A DNA stretch of 64,000 nucleotides from Zopfochytrium polystomum (lineage: Eukaryota; Chytridiomycota; Chytridiomycetes; Chytridiales; Chytridiaceae): contig JAIVFJ010000070.1 in the NCBI GenBank assembly GCA_025765615.1, forward strand, positions 1 to 64,000, given 5' to 3'. A model generated the notes under the pieces. The model made no database searches. It was given only the letters and a program-made list of their open reading frames with translations, and was not told the DNA's origin. A program made the translations under genes and the position numbers. Position 1 is the stretch's first letter. Each line of letters opens with the position of its first letter. Positions 24,070-36,217 of this stretch are shown here, one piece after another.

Positions 24070-27000
24070 TTTTTTTTTTTTATTGTTCCAGCCCCAGAGG
24101 GGCTGGCGGGAAGAGAAAGAGCCATCAACGGTGAACCGCAATGGACTACGTCCAGGTATCACCTCAGCAAACCCACCCCATGCGCAACGGACTTACAGGG
24201 TCGTCAGGCATCTCCACCGCACATAAAGCCACAATGATCAAAGGAGAAGGGGAAAACACAGAATCAAGAAAATAGAGAAGTGAGTCTGAAGGAGGTCAGT
24301 GTAAGAGAGGGGAGCAGCTGTGAAAAGTCAGAGGGTTGGGATAAGTCAGATTAGGCAACAGCCCATGTCAAGATTGAGAAGGGCAACAGTGGCTCAGTGA
24401 ACGTCAGGGGGCTCAGCAGGAGATGGGTGATGAGTGGCTCTTGCTTGTTGGCGTGAGGGGAGTTGTATTGTGTGGTGAAGCCAGATAATGCCTGCAACAA
24501 GTTTTATGCGGCCGAGGTAGTGGTCAATCCATCTGGAAGAAGCCTTGGTGCGGAAAAGCCAGATGCCTGGGCAAGTGTCAGTGGAGTGCTGGCGACTACA
24601 TGTGGTGCAGCAAGGTTGAGAGGGTTGTGAAGAGCTGTTACGAGTTCTGTGGGATGATGGAGTGGGAGGGAGGGAAGAGTTGATGTTTGGAGAAGACAGT
24701 GGGTGAGAGGCTGTGGAGTGAGGGTGAGAGGCCTGGGAATTTGGTGGTGGGGATCTGCGGGGCTTGGAGCGCTTGTCAGAGGGCTTGATGGACTTTGACT
24801 TCTCCCAAGAGATAGTGTCGTCGCAACGGGGGATCCAAATAAGTCGATGGGTGTCAAGAAGGAGCTGATGGAAAGCGGTGACAAGGGTTTTAAGGACAGA
24901 GGCAGCAGGGTTATCACATGAGAATAGGGTGTCATAAAAGGATTGAGGGATGAAGCCACGAAGGAGGGAGGAAAAATTGATACAAGATTGATGATCAAAG
25001 AGAAATTCAGGGCGGGAGAGCCAGTAAATGGGATGGGCTTGGGGAGGAGAGCGACCATGAGGTGCAGGAGGAACAGAGGAGGAAAGAGTTTCAGCAAAGG
25101 TGTTGCGAATCATGGCAATGGTGTCAGCAGCTGCAGGGCATTGCCAGACATGCTCTGTGGTTTCCAGAGCGTGGTGACATCGACGACAGAGCCCATCAGG
25201 GTAGACTTGAGGGTGTCGTTGGTGTAGAACTTTTTGAGTGGGCAAAGTGTTGCTGAGGATTTGAAGTTGATACTTGCGACGAGCAGAGCCAGGGAGGGTG
25301 CCAAAAAGGGAAGAGGGTTTAATTCCAGAGTGGAGAGCAAGAAATGTGGCTTCCCAATGAACTAGGTCAGGGTTGTGGGTGATGTGGGCAAAGGCTGAGG
25401 TGTTCAGAAGTGCAAAATGGTGGGAGAGACCTGTGAGGAGTCGCAGTTGTCGTCGAAGTTGGCCCAAGATGGCGGTATTTGAGATGAAGGCGGTGGCTGG
25501 GAGGATCTGTTGTGAGAGGATTGGTAACAAAGTTGGGTCGGAAGTCAAGGGTACAGATGATGCCAGCTTGTCTGCTCGTTTGTTGCCAGCTTTGCCGTTG
25601 TGTCCACGAACCCAGGAAACTTGTGGAGGGGGGCCAATCCAAGACTGTAGAGTGGCTGCAACGCATGCCCAAAGGGTGGGGTGGGAAGTGGTGTGCAAAA
25701 GACGATGGAGGGAATCAGAGAGAGGAGGTGTGTTGAGCTCGCTGTGTGGATGGGGACTAAAGGAGTTTGAGGGAAAGAGTTTCTCAAAGGTGTGAACCAC
25801 TCCAAGATTGTCAAGTTGAAAAGTGAGGGGCAGGGAAAGCTTTGCAGTGATGGTGAGGGCAGCAAGGAGAGCAGCAATTTCAGCAGTTGTGGAAGAGGCA
25901 GAGAGTGGAGGGAGGGCAAAAGAAAATTCAAAGTTAAGCTCAAGGCAAACAACAGAGCCAGCCATGAATCCCTCCTCGCAAAGGGAGCCATCAGTGTCAA
26001 AGGTCAAGGATGGGTGGGTATGAGCAAGGTCAGCAGGGAGAAGGGGCATGTCCATTGGTTGAAAGCAGGGATTTGTGAAGGGAGCTGGATTGAAAGTGGA
26101 GTGGCGGGAGGTGAGGAGTGGGAAAGGTGTGGGTGTGAAAACGGTGGTGGGGGAAGGTGAGTTAACAAAGAAGATGGGCTGGGAGGGTCGAGTTGCAGTA
26201 GCAGTTGTGCGGCTGCTGATGGGGACTGTGTGGGTGGAGTGTGCAAGGGAAGTTGGATTGTAGGGAGAGATGTGCTTGCTGCAGGGGTAAGAGAATGGGG
26301 GGGAGCCAATGGGGCAGCCAAGGCATTGGACCAAGTGGAAATTGTGGTAGGAAGGGTGAAGGCGTTCAGGGAGCCTGGAGTAGTGATGAGAAAGGAGTTG
26401 GGGGTTTGGGAGAGTGTGAGTCCAGTTAACAATGCGGAAGAATTCCACCTGTGGTGGGGTCATCAGACGGAAAAAACTGCCACAGGCAAGAAGGGGATGG
26501 TGGAGGGGATCCAAAGAAGATAGGTAAAAGGGATTGTAAAGAGGACCATCAGGAGGGCTGTGGTAAAAGACTGGAGAGCCAAAGGTGGGGGCAGCAAAAA
26601 TAAAGGTCTTAATGATGTAGTACACTTCACAGAGTTTGTCAGGGAGAGAGCTGTCTTTGTAGGAAGGACTGGTGAGGCGGAGGTCAAAAAGTTGTTCAAA
26701 AAAGAAGACTGAGTGTGAACGGAGAGTGGGAAGCACTTTGAGAAAAATATGCCAAGGAACTAATGAGTTGATGGAGTGAGCATGAACAGAAAATAGGGGT
26801 GGACCAGAGTATTGGAAGGATGTTTGTTGGTTAAAAAGGAGGGGAATGAGAGACTTGGTGAAGTGTTTTTTTGGCTGGGACAAGGGTAAGGGATGTGAGA
26901 AAACTGGAGCTCCAGAGGCCAGGTCAAGTTGGAGGCGGTGCATCATGATATGGCTTATGTGGCCAATGAGAGAGGGGGAGTTCAAGCGAGAGTTGACGTC

Positions 27001-28286
27001 AACAATCATGTCAGAGCAGTATTCATTGTAAAAGTCAGGGAAGTTGTGGGTCATGGGGTGATGGAGGAGGGCATTGGGAAAAGAGGTGCAGTAGCCAACC
27101 AGGCGTTTGAAGGTTTTGCGACAGAGTGTGGTGAGGTTGTTGAGGAAAGTACAGGGGAGAATGGCAGTTTTCCACAGAAAGTGGACACGTGGGAGGAGAA
27201 CGTTACGGATGAGGTAAGAAGCAATTTTGTCACCCATCTTTTTGTGTTTGATAATTTCGAGGAAATTGGTGGTGGTGGAAAGGATTTGCTGCTGTGCTGC
27301 TGAACTTATACCGTCTGCTGTGAAGTAGTTGCCTAGGTGTTGAAAGGTGGTGTTTGGCGGGTGGATGGGAAGGACTGTGGTGCCCCAGTTGATAGTGGTA
27401 GGTGCGGATTGCGGGGTGTTGACAGCGGAGATGAAGATTTTCTTGGTGTTAGACTCGATGTCTGTTATGAATCACCCTCTGGAAACCTCTGGAACCTTCT
27501 AGAACATTCCTTCATGGAACCTTCTGGAACCTTCTGGAACCTTCTAGAACATTCCTTCATGGAACCTTGTGGAACCTTCTGGAACCTTCTTTGCTTTCCT
27601 GACTTGTCTTGTTGTCATTGGTATCATTGGTATCATTGTATTACTAATTGCTCTTTCTGGAACTTTCTTGGAGTCTTGACAAGGAACACTCTCAAAAGGT
27701 ATAAAAGGGGGATGGGGGACCTGTCCCATCCCTCAAGTGAATTATTGTTTCCAATACAATCATCACTCCTCTCAGTTCCTTGTCTGCCTTGTCCTGTCCT
27801 GCCCTGTTCCTGACAATGTCGTTATGTGACTGGTACTCAAAGAGGAGGTCAGCCTGAAGCTGCAGATCCTCCAGGGTGCTGGAGAGGGTGTTGGTGTCGT
27901 CGACAAGGGCAAAGCCAGTAACAGAGACAGGGGGTGGGGGGTTGAAGAATTGGACAGGGAAGTTACGAGGGGTGGGAACTGAGAAAATGAAACCAGTGGT
28001 ACAACGATCAAGAACGCAAAGAACAGGGTCCCAAAAGATACGCCAATCAAGGGGTCCCTCAAGGGAGCCTTGCTGAATCATAGTGCCAATGGGGAAGGAA
28101 GGGGATGGGCCAAAAGCTGTGATGACAGAGGAGCAAAAACAACGTTGGGAATTGACACACATGCGAACATAAGAAGAGGGGAGGTGAATACGTTCCCAGG
28201 AGGCAATGAGGCCAGCAACAGGGGCACAGTCAAAAGCTTTCTTAATGTTGTTGAGGAGAAGGTATAAGGGCTGTTTAGTGGAATGG
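24070..28286 (-). mobile_element. LINE-a: 5'-truncated LINE, left palindrome arm
   Basis: Holds the second half of LINE ORF2 (from inside the reverse transcriptase to the end), the 3' UTR and a poly(A) tail seen as a T-run at 24070-24081. Its open frame at 27237-24394 encodes 947 residues with the RNase H block and C-terminal zinc motif, and is identical in protein to LINE-b. A solo G1-type LTR (27463-27815) interrupts it. It lies inside G3 integrase on the poly(A) side; on the other side it adjoins LINE-b directly. No target duplication was found. From 24256 to about 28261 it is essentially identical to LINE-b in reverse; outside that it carries differences. Confidence 0.9.
27463..27815 (+). 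repeat. Solo G1-type LTR in LINE-a (353 bp)
   Basis: Begins TGTTATGAATC and ends GTTCCTGACA. It is flanked by the same 5-bp duplication (ATGTC, reverse of GACAT) as the mirror copy at 30945-31297. Reading with the LTR, it has heat-shock-type GAA/TTC arrays at 27492-27509, 27517-27554 and 27562-27589, a TATAAAAG box near 27701, and AAGTGAATTAT about 35 bp further on. Confidence 0.97.
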
Positions 28287-28350
28287 AAAAAAAAGAGAAA
28301 AAAAAAACTGAGACATTATTAGCAGGACTTACTGCACCCCTTAGTCAACT

Positions 28351-30944
28351 ATGTCAACTAGCCCTGTGTCTAGCACACCACCCACAACACCACCACCCCT
28401 TCCTAGCTTTGTAACTTGGAACATCCGTCGTGCCTTCCCCACCAAGGCTGCATCTATCTTCCACTGGCTCCATCACACCAAAACCACCATCCTTGCCACT
28501 CAAGAAACTGGCTGCTCTGACACAGAGGCCACCCACTCCATTCGTCACATCACTAGGAATTACAAAGGTTTCTTCATATCCTCCACCCCCTCCCGTCACG
28601 CTGGCGTTGGTTTCATCATTTCATCTTCCCTGGCACCACACATCACTGACGTCTCCCACTTTGGAACTCGTGCCATTGCCCTCACCTTATCTTTTGCTCG
28701 ACGCTCCATCCTCCTGCGAAATATTTACTGGCCTGCTGACCCCCAATCTGAGGAACTCCCTGACTTGCAAAAATGGTACAACTCTCTTGCCTCATCTGAC
28801 TCCACCTCACCCCACCAAGCCTACTGGTTTGGTGACTGGAATGCCATCACTGACCCCCTTGACCACTCCACCAGAGCCCCCACACCTACTTCCCGCCATG
28901 GGTTCCTCCCCACCCTCTCCCTGAAAGGCTTTGTTGATTCCTTTAGACACCTGCTCCCAGACTTACCCTCTTACACACACACTGCTGGCTCCTACTCCTC
29001 TCGTTTGGACAGCATTTGGCTCTCACCACCTGCTCTTGACTACGTCACTGAAGCTGACATTTCTTCTCCACTTGAAGAGCCCCATCTCACTGACACTTCA
29101 GACCACCTCCCCTTCAACATAATTCTTGCTTCCTCCCCCTTCCACACTTTTTCCTTCTCCCCTCTACGCCGGCAGGTCATCAAACCCCTGGAAGCTTCAG
29201 AGGAGCAACTTGACAATTACACTTCAGCTGTCTCAGTTGAGCTTGCCCCCCTCTCAGCAGCCCTTGCAGCCTAGGACACCATTCTTCTCCCCTCCGAGCT
29301 TGAGTTCCTCCATTCTCCATCCCTACCCTTTCAATACCCCTCTCCAGAACGTGCATCACTCCTCATCAGCCACCTTGACACACTCTCCACATCATTTCAC
29401 GAGTTACTGCTTCGGCTTGGCAAAAAGTTCCTTCCTCACAAGGGAACCTCCTCAGTAGCGACAAAGAAAGATTGCTGTGCCAAACCATTCCTTGTTGCAC
29501 GTTGGAAAGTAGGGAAACTGTGGGCACTTGCCAAAGACCCTGCGCATGATCTGGCTAACATCTTTTCTTCCATTCCCTTTGACCCCATCTGAGTGGGGCG
29601 CAGATCAGTCTTACTCCTTCTTGTCCCACATCCACTCTCAGTACAAAGCCCGCTTCTTTGACACAACTGACTATTGTGATGTTTTACTCCCCGCCCCCAA
29701 CCGCCATCGCCAGGCCATCTACCGTGCCCAATGCCAGGCAGCAGAAAAGCACAAAATGGAGGACATTGCCACAGCTCTCATACATAGACACGACCTTTTC
29801 TCTTCTGGCAAGATAAAGACTGTCCTCAACAACATCCTCAACCGCACGCGCAGCAACTCTAGCATTGACCACATTCGCTATACTACTGCCGAAGGTCCTT
29901 CAATCACCCACGATCCTGACCTTGTCCCTGGTATCTGCCAACAACAGGTTGAACACTGGTTTCGCCCTCGTACCCTCACTCCCTTCCCACCATCCTCTCC
30001 ATTTCACTCTGAGATGCAACCCCGTCCCCACATCCCCCCAGATCTTTTCTCCAAGGTTATGCTGCCCCCCTCTGCCAACGACGTCAAAACACTCTCACAT
30101 CTCTTGCCTCAAACAAAGCCCCAGGCCCCTCCCAAATCTCCAGAGTGCTTCTCCTCACAGCTGGTCCTGATGCTCTTGCATTCTTCTCCTCCCTCATCAT
30201 TTGCTCTTTTCTCTTCCTTGACATCTCGGACTCTTGGGCATCTTCCTCCATCTTCCCCATACCCAAGAAAGCTGCGTGGGGTGGTGACATCACTAACCTC
30301 CGTCCAATCAGCCTCTGCAAACTTGCTGCCAAAGTTGTTCAATCCATCTGTCTTTCTCGTATCTCTTCCATCCTCTCTTCTCACAATGTACTCCTTGGTC
30401 GCAACTTCTCTGCTCTCCCTGGCTCTTCTCCTGACCTGCCTCTCCACCTTGTACGCTATGCCCTTGACCTTGCCCATTCCACTAAACAGCCCTTATAACT
30501 TCTCCTCAACAACATTAAGAAAGCTTTTGACAGTGCCCCTGTTGCTGGCCTCATTGCCTCCTGGGAACGTATTCACCTCCCCTCTTCTTATGTTCGCATG
30601 TGTGTCAATTCCCAACGTTGTTTTTGCTCCTCTGTCATCACAGCTTTTGGCCCATCCCCTTCCTTCCCCATTGGCACTATGATTCAGCAAGGCTCCCTTG
30701 AGGGACCCCTTGATTGGCGTATCTTTTGGGACCCTGTTCTTTGCGTTCTTGATCGTTGTACCACTGGTTTCATTTTCTCAGTTCCCACCCCTCGTAACTT
30801 CCCTGTCCAATTCTTCAACCCCCCACCCCCTGTCTCTGTTACTGGCTTTGCCCTTGTCGACGACACCAACACCCTCTCCAGCACCCTGGAGGATCTGCAG
30901 CTTCAGGCTGACCTCCTCTTTGAGTACCAGTCACATAACGACAT
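28351..30944 (+). pseudogene. LINE-b ORF2, endonuclease and reverse transcriptase part
   Basis: APE-type endonuclease followed by the fingers and palm of a non-LTR reverse transcriptase. RT blocks seen across frames: NLRPISLCKLAAKVVQ, a KAFDSAPVAGL-type motif, QQGSLEGPLDWRIFWDP, and the catalytic box FALVDDTN, where most LINEs have YADD. Stops and shifts at 29272, about 30088 and about 30496 break it, and the LTR insertion at 30945 separates it from the thumb and RNase H part. Confidence 0.88.
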
Positions 30945-31297
30945 TGTCAGGAACAGGGCAGGACAGGACAAGGCAGACAAGGAACTGAGAGGAGTGATGA
31001 TTGTATTGGAAACAATAATTCACTTGAGGGATGGGACAGGTCCCCCATCCCCCTTTTATACCTTTTGAGAGTGTTCCTTGTCAAGACTCCAAGAAAGTTC
31101 CAGAAAGAGCAATTAGTAATACAATGATACCAATGATACCAATGACAACAAGACAAGTCAGGAAAGCAAAGAAGGTTCCAGAAGGTTCCACAAGGTTCCA
31201 TGAAGGAATGTTCTAGAAGGTTCCAGAAGGTTCCAGAAGGTTCCATGAAGGAATGTTCTAGAAGGTTCCAGAGGTTTCCAGAGGGTGATTCATAACA
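30945..31297 (-). repeat. Solo G1-type LTR in LINE-b (353 bp)
   Basis: Inserted in ORF2 just after the catalytic VDD box. GACAT occurs on both sides (30940-30944 and 31298-31302) but once in the uninterrupted LINE-d, so this is a 5-bp target duplication. Sequence equals the mirror copy at 27463-27815. Confidence 0.98.
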
Positions 31298-31522
31298 GAC
31301 ATCGAGTCTAACACCAAGAAAATCTTCATCTCCGCTGTCAACACCCCGCAATCCGCACCTACCACTATCAACTGGGGCACCACAGTCCTTCCCATCCACC
31401 CGCCAAACACCACCTTTCAACACCTAGGCAACTACTTCACAGCAGACGGTATAAGTTCAGCAGCACAGCAGCAAATCCTTTCCACCACCACCAATTTCCT
31501 CGAAATTATCAAACACAAAAAG

Positions 31523-34366
31523 ATGGGTGACAAAATTGCTTCTTACCTCATCCGTAACGTTCTCCTCCCACGTGTCCACTTTCTGTGGAAAACTGCCATT
31601 CTCCCCTGTACTTTCCTCAACAACCTCACCACACTCTGTCGCAAAACCTTCAAACGCCTGGTTGGCTACTGCACCTCTTTTCCCAATGCCCTCCTCCATC
31701 ACCCCATGACCCACAACTTCCCTGACTTTTACAATGAATACTGCTCTGACATGATTGTTGACGTCAACTCTCGCTTGAACTCCCCCTCTCTCATTGGCCA
31801 CATAAGCCATATCATGATGCACCGCCTCCAACTTGACCTGGCCTCTGGAGCTCCAGTTTTCTCACATCCCTTACCCTTGTCCCAGCCAAAAAAACACTTC
31901 ACCAAGTCTCTCATTCCCCTCCTTTTTAACCAACAAACATCCTTCCAATACTCTGGTCCACCCCTATTTTCTGTTCATGCTCACTCCATCAACTCATTAG
32001 TTCCTTGGCATATTTTTCTCAAAGTGCTTCCCACTCTCCGTTCACACTCAGTCTTCTTTTTTGAACAACTTTTTGACCTCCGCCTCACCAGTCCTTCCTA
32101 CAAAGACAGCTCTCTCCCTGACAAACTCTGTGAAGTGTACTACATCATTAAGACCTTTATTTTTGCTGCCCCCACCTTTGGCTCTCCAGTCTTTTACCAC
32201 AGCCCTCCTGATGGTCCTCTTTACAATCCCTTTTACCTATCTTCTTTGGATCCCCTCCACCATCCCCTTCTTGCCTGTGGCAGTTTTTTCCGTCTGATGA
32301 CCCCACCACAGGTGGAATTCTTCCGCATTGTTAACTGGACTCACACTCTCCCAAACCCCCAACTCCTTTCTCATCACTACTCCAGGCTCCCTGAACGCCT
32401 TCACCCTTCCTACCACAATTTCCACTTGGTCCAATGCCTTGGCTGCCCCATTGGCTCCCCCCCATTCTCTTACCCCTGCAGCAAGCACATCTCTCCCTAC
32501 AATCCAACTTCCCTTGCACACTCCACCCACACAGTCCCCATCAGCAGCCGCACAACTGCTACTGCAACTCGACCCTCCCAGCCCATCTTCTTTGTTAACT
32601 CACCTTCCCCCACCACCGTTTTCACACCCACACCTTTCCCACTCCTCACCTCCCGCCACTCCACTTTCAATCCAGCTCCCTTCACAAATCCCTGCTTTCA
32701 ACCAATGGACATGCCCCTTCTCCCTGCTGACCTTGCTCATACCCACCCATCCTTGACCTTTGACACTGATGGCTCCCTTTGCGAGGAGGGATTCATGGCT
32801 GGCTCTGTTGTTTGCCTTGAGCTTAACTTTGAATTTTCTTTTGCCCTCCCTCCACTCTCTGCCTCTTCCACAACTGCTGAAATTGCTGCTCTCCTTGCTG
32901 CCCTCACCATCACTGCAAAGCTTTCCCTGCCCCTCACTTTTCAACTTGACAATCTTGGAGTGGTTCACACCTTTGAGAAACTCTTTCCCTCAAACTCCTT
33001 TAGTCCCCATCCACACAGCGAGCTCAACACACCTCCTCTCTCTGATTCCCTCCATCGTCTTTTGCACACCACTTCCCACCCCACCCTTTGGGCATGCGTT
33101 GCAGCCACTCTACAGTCTTGGATTGGCCCCCCTCCACAAGTTTCCTGGGTTCGTGGACACAACGGCAAAGCTGGCAACAAACGAGCAGACAAGCTGGCAT
33201 CATCTGTACCCTTGACTTCCGACCCAACTTTGTTACCAATCCTCTCACAACAGATCCTCCCAGCCACCGCCTTCATCTCAAATACCGCCATCTTGGGCCA
33301 ACTTCGACGACAACTGCGACTCCTCACAGGTCTCTCCCACCATTTTGCACTTCTGAACACCTCAGCCTTTGCCCACATCACCCACAACCCTGACCTAGTT
33401 CATTGGGAAGCCACATTTCTTGCTCTCCACTCTGGAATTAAACCCTCTTCCCTTTTTGGCACCCTCCCTGGCTCTGCTCGTCGCAAGTATCAACTTCAAA
33501 TCCTCAGCAACACTTTGCCCACTCAAAAAGTTCTACACCAACGACACCCTCAAGTCTACCCTGATGGGCTCTGTCGTCGATGTCACCACGCTCTGGAAAC
33601 CACAGAGCATGTCTGGCAATGCCCTGCAGCTGCTGACACCATTGCCATGATTCGCAACACCTTTGCTGAAACTCTTTCCTCCTCTGTTCCTCCTGCACCT
33701 CATGGTCGCTCTCCTCCCCAAGCCCATCCCATTTACTGGCTCTCCCGCCCTGAATTTCTCTTTGATCATCAATCTTGTATCAATTTTTCCTCCCTCCTTC
33801 GTGGCTTCATCCCTCAATCCTTTTATGACACCCTATTCTCATGTGATAACCCTGCTGCCTCTGTCCTTAAAACCCTTGTCACCGCTTTCCATCAGCTCCT
33901 TCTTGACACCCATCGACTTATTTGGATCCCCCGTTGCGACGACACTATCTCTTGGGAGAAGTCAAAGTCCATCAAGCCCTCTGACAAGCGCTCCAAGCCC
34001 CGCAGATCCCCACCACCAAATTCCCAGGCCTCTCACCCTCACTCCACAGCCTCTCACCCACTGTCTTCTCCAAACATCAACTCTTCCCTCCCTCCCACTC
34101 CATCATCCCACAGAACTCGTAACAGCTCTTCACAACCCTCTCAACCTTGCTGCACCACATGTAGTCGCCAGCACTCCACTGACACTTGCCCAGGCATCTG
34201 GCTTTTCCGCACCAAGGCTTCTTCCAGATGGATTGACCACTACCTCGGCCGCATAAAACTTGTTGCAGGCATTATCTGGCTTCACCACACAATACAACTC
34301 CCCTCACGCCAACAAGCAAGAGCCACTCATCACCCATCTCCTGCTGAGCCCCCTGACGTTCACTGA
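31523..34366 (+). pseudogene. LINE-b ORF2, thumb, RNase H and zinc-motif part
   Basis: 947 codons open after the LTR. Seen: RNase H with TFDTDGSLCEEGF (first Asp), STTAEIAALLAALTI (Glu), FQLDNLGVVH (second Asp) and VRGHNGKAGNKRADKLA (final His/Asp), then CRRCHHALETTEHVWQCP, a CX2CX8HX3C motif typical of LINE C-termini, and a Ser/Pro-rich tail. It is open only as part of a dead element; the mirror copy on the minus strand (24394-27237) is identical in protein. Confidence 0.9.
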
Positions 34367-34765
34367 GCCACTGTTGCCCTTCTCAATCTTGACATGGGCT
34401 GTTGCCTAATCTGACTTATCCCAACCCTCTGACTTTTCACAGCTGCTCCCCTCTCTTACACTGACCTCCTTCAGACTCACTTCTCTATTTTCTTGATTCT
34501 GTGTTTCCCCTTCTCCTTTGATCATTGTGGCTTCATGTGCGGTGGAGATGCCTGACGACCCTGTAAGTCCGTTGCGCATGGGGTGGGTTTTGCTGAGGTG
34601 ATACCTGGACATTGTCCATTACGGTTCACCGTTGATGGCTCTTTCTCTTCCTGCCAGCCACCCTGGGGCTGGAACAATAAATAAAAAAAAAAATAAAAAA
34701 TAAAAAAAAGCTGAGTGGTGAGTTTTTGGATGTCAGTGCGTACTGAGGTCTGATGCTCTTTCAGC

Positions 34766-36217
34766 TGTGAGACTACACTGAGGTCTCAGTGATAAAGTCT
34801 TGGGATTTTATTCGCAAAAACAAGCGTACCTGTCATAAAACTGAAAGGATCAGGACCCCTATTATTCCTCCTGGTTCTTTAGTTTCCAAGGTGTTATCAA
34901 AGTGTATTTGCAGCTAACCCGTCTTTATTATTGGGCCTGCTATTTCTACTTTCATCTTGACAGTTTCCGTTGCACCAGGGTTTTCTCAACATATTTTCTT
35001 TTTCGGTGACTGATGGAGACTGCGCGCTGCCTGGGGATGGGGTGCCTGACAGGCCATACCCCAAGCCTGCCTAATTTATTATTTATTTTTGGCACTTGTA
35101 CATACACACATAGGGTTGGGGGGGGGGGTTAGAGCATTTTTGATGGATGCTCCAAGTCAGGGGGTTGACTTGTCAATTTCTCTCTCTCTGTTTTTGGGCC
35201 ATTTCTCTTTTTCCTTTTTTTCTTCAATCTGATTTCTGTCCATTGGCACCGATACAGAGTCCCTTCAAATCCATCTGGCTCACAGAGGTGAGGGTAGTGA
35301 GAGATGGTACACACCTGGGTGTGTACATGGTCCCTTCATGGGGCTCCTCTTAAGGGGCCGTGGGTGGGGAATGCAGCTGGCCCCACCAGCGACTGTGTGA
35401 CATTGCCGGCTCTGTGTTGGAGTGAGGATCCCTGGTGCTTGCCCACCGCGACGACGGTGGTGGTGGAGACGACGACGGCATCGTCGTCCCCAACCTTCCT
35501 GTCCCCGCGAGGGTGTTGGTGGCTGCGCCCGGTGCAGTCCCCGACACCTGAGAGTTCGATCTACAAGCACCTGCCTCGGTCCTATTGCTGTGAGGGTGAG
35601 ATGTGTGAGTACGAGTGCGATGCGATAAAGCCTGTTGGTCGAGTGATCGTGCTGACGCAGCCCGGCGGGGTGCGTGTATGATCGCAGGTGTTTCCGCGTG
35701 CGAGTTCCCTGCTGGCGACCTTCCGACCCCTACATAGTCGACTCCCTTCTCTCTCTCCCCCCCGTCGCTGGCGACGACGAGGGCCCCTGCAGCACCGTCC
35801 GCGACGAGGGGCGCTAGGTCGCGCCCTGTCTGCCCCATCGTTATTAACTGCTCCTGTTGTATTTGAGATTAGGTTCCTGAGATAAAAACCCCTGTTTCCC
35901 TCTTCTCTCTCTTTATTCTGCAGTTGTGTTGCACCCTTGGGAGTGCCCTTCCATTTCCCCTTGCATCAGCCCGCAGCCACGTGGGTAATCGGTGCTCTGG
36001 CACCGATCCTTCAGGGGATTGTCCCTCTGAATGTTCATTCTTTGTGTTTGAGACCCCTGTTAGACAGATCAGTAGGGATACTTCGTGGACTAGGCAAGTA
36101 GTAGGGTTGAAACACCCCCTAGACAACAGCCCAATAAAGTTAGTTTTAGCCGACTATTTGCTTTCCCTCACTCTAGGGCCCAGATCCCAGGGTCAAAGGA
36201 GTGAGTATAGTCTCACA
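34766..36217 (+). repeat. LTR-A copy 2, complete solo LTR (1,452 bp)
   Basis: Starts TGTGAGACTA and ends TAGTCTCACA, a perfect 10-bp inverted terminal pair with TG..CA ends. It is flanked by CAGC on both sides (34762-34765 and 36218-36221); LINE-d, which lacks the insertion, has CAGC once, so the target duplication is 4 bp. AATAAA lies near 36132. No internal coding region, so it is a solo LTR of a family whose body is not in the window. A non-autonomous DNA transposon is less likely given TG..CA ends and the polyadenylation signal. Confidence 0.88.

Larger units (their letters stand above)
24256..34504. repeat. Large palindrome: two ~4.0-kb arms, ~2.2-kb spacer
   Basis: Positions x and 58760-x are complementary from 24256 to 28286 against 30474 to 34504, with one mismatch seen, at 28262/30498 near the inner end. 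The arms are the 3' parts of LINE-a and LINE-b and both carry the same solo LTR with the same target duplication. Outside the arms the two LINE 3' ends remain alignable but differ at several positions. The spacer is the 5' part of LINE-b ORF2. Confidence 0.93.
28287..34709 (+). mobile_element. LINE-b: ORF2 to poly(A), right palindrome arm
   Basis: Starts with an A-rich tract (28287-28307) equivalent to the one between ORF1 and ORF2 in the full-length LINE, then ORF2, 3' UTR and an A-rich tail (34676-34709). ORF1 is absent, so it is 5'-truncated. ORF2 opens at 28351 (endonuclease block with TWNIRRAF, QETGCS, GDWNAI, LDSIWLS, TSDHLPF) but has a TAG at 29272-29274, a frameshift near 30088, a TAA near 30496 and a solo LTR at 30945-31297. 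The second half (31523-34366) is open for 947 residues and holds RNase H and a CX2CX8HX3C zinc motif. Dead copy. Confidence 0.92.

Noticed and set aside
24394..27237. 947-residue minus-strand frame as a host gene
   Set aside because: It is the second half of LINE ORF2 with RNase H motifs and is mirrored at 31523-34366.
34766..36217. LTR-A as a DNA transposon or MITE
   Set aside because: TG..CA ends, AATAAA near the 3' end, and length favour an LTR; the inverted ends are only 10 bp. Not fully excluded.
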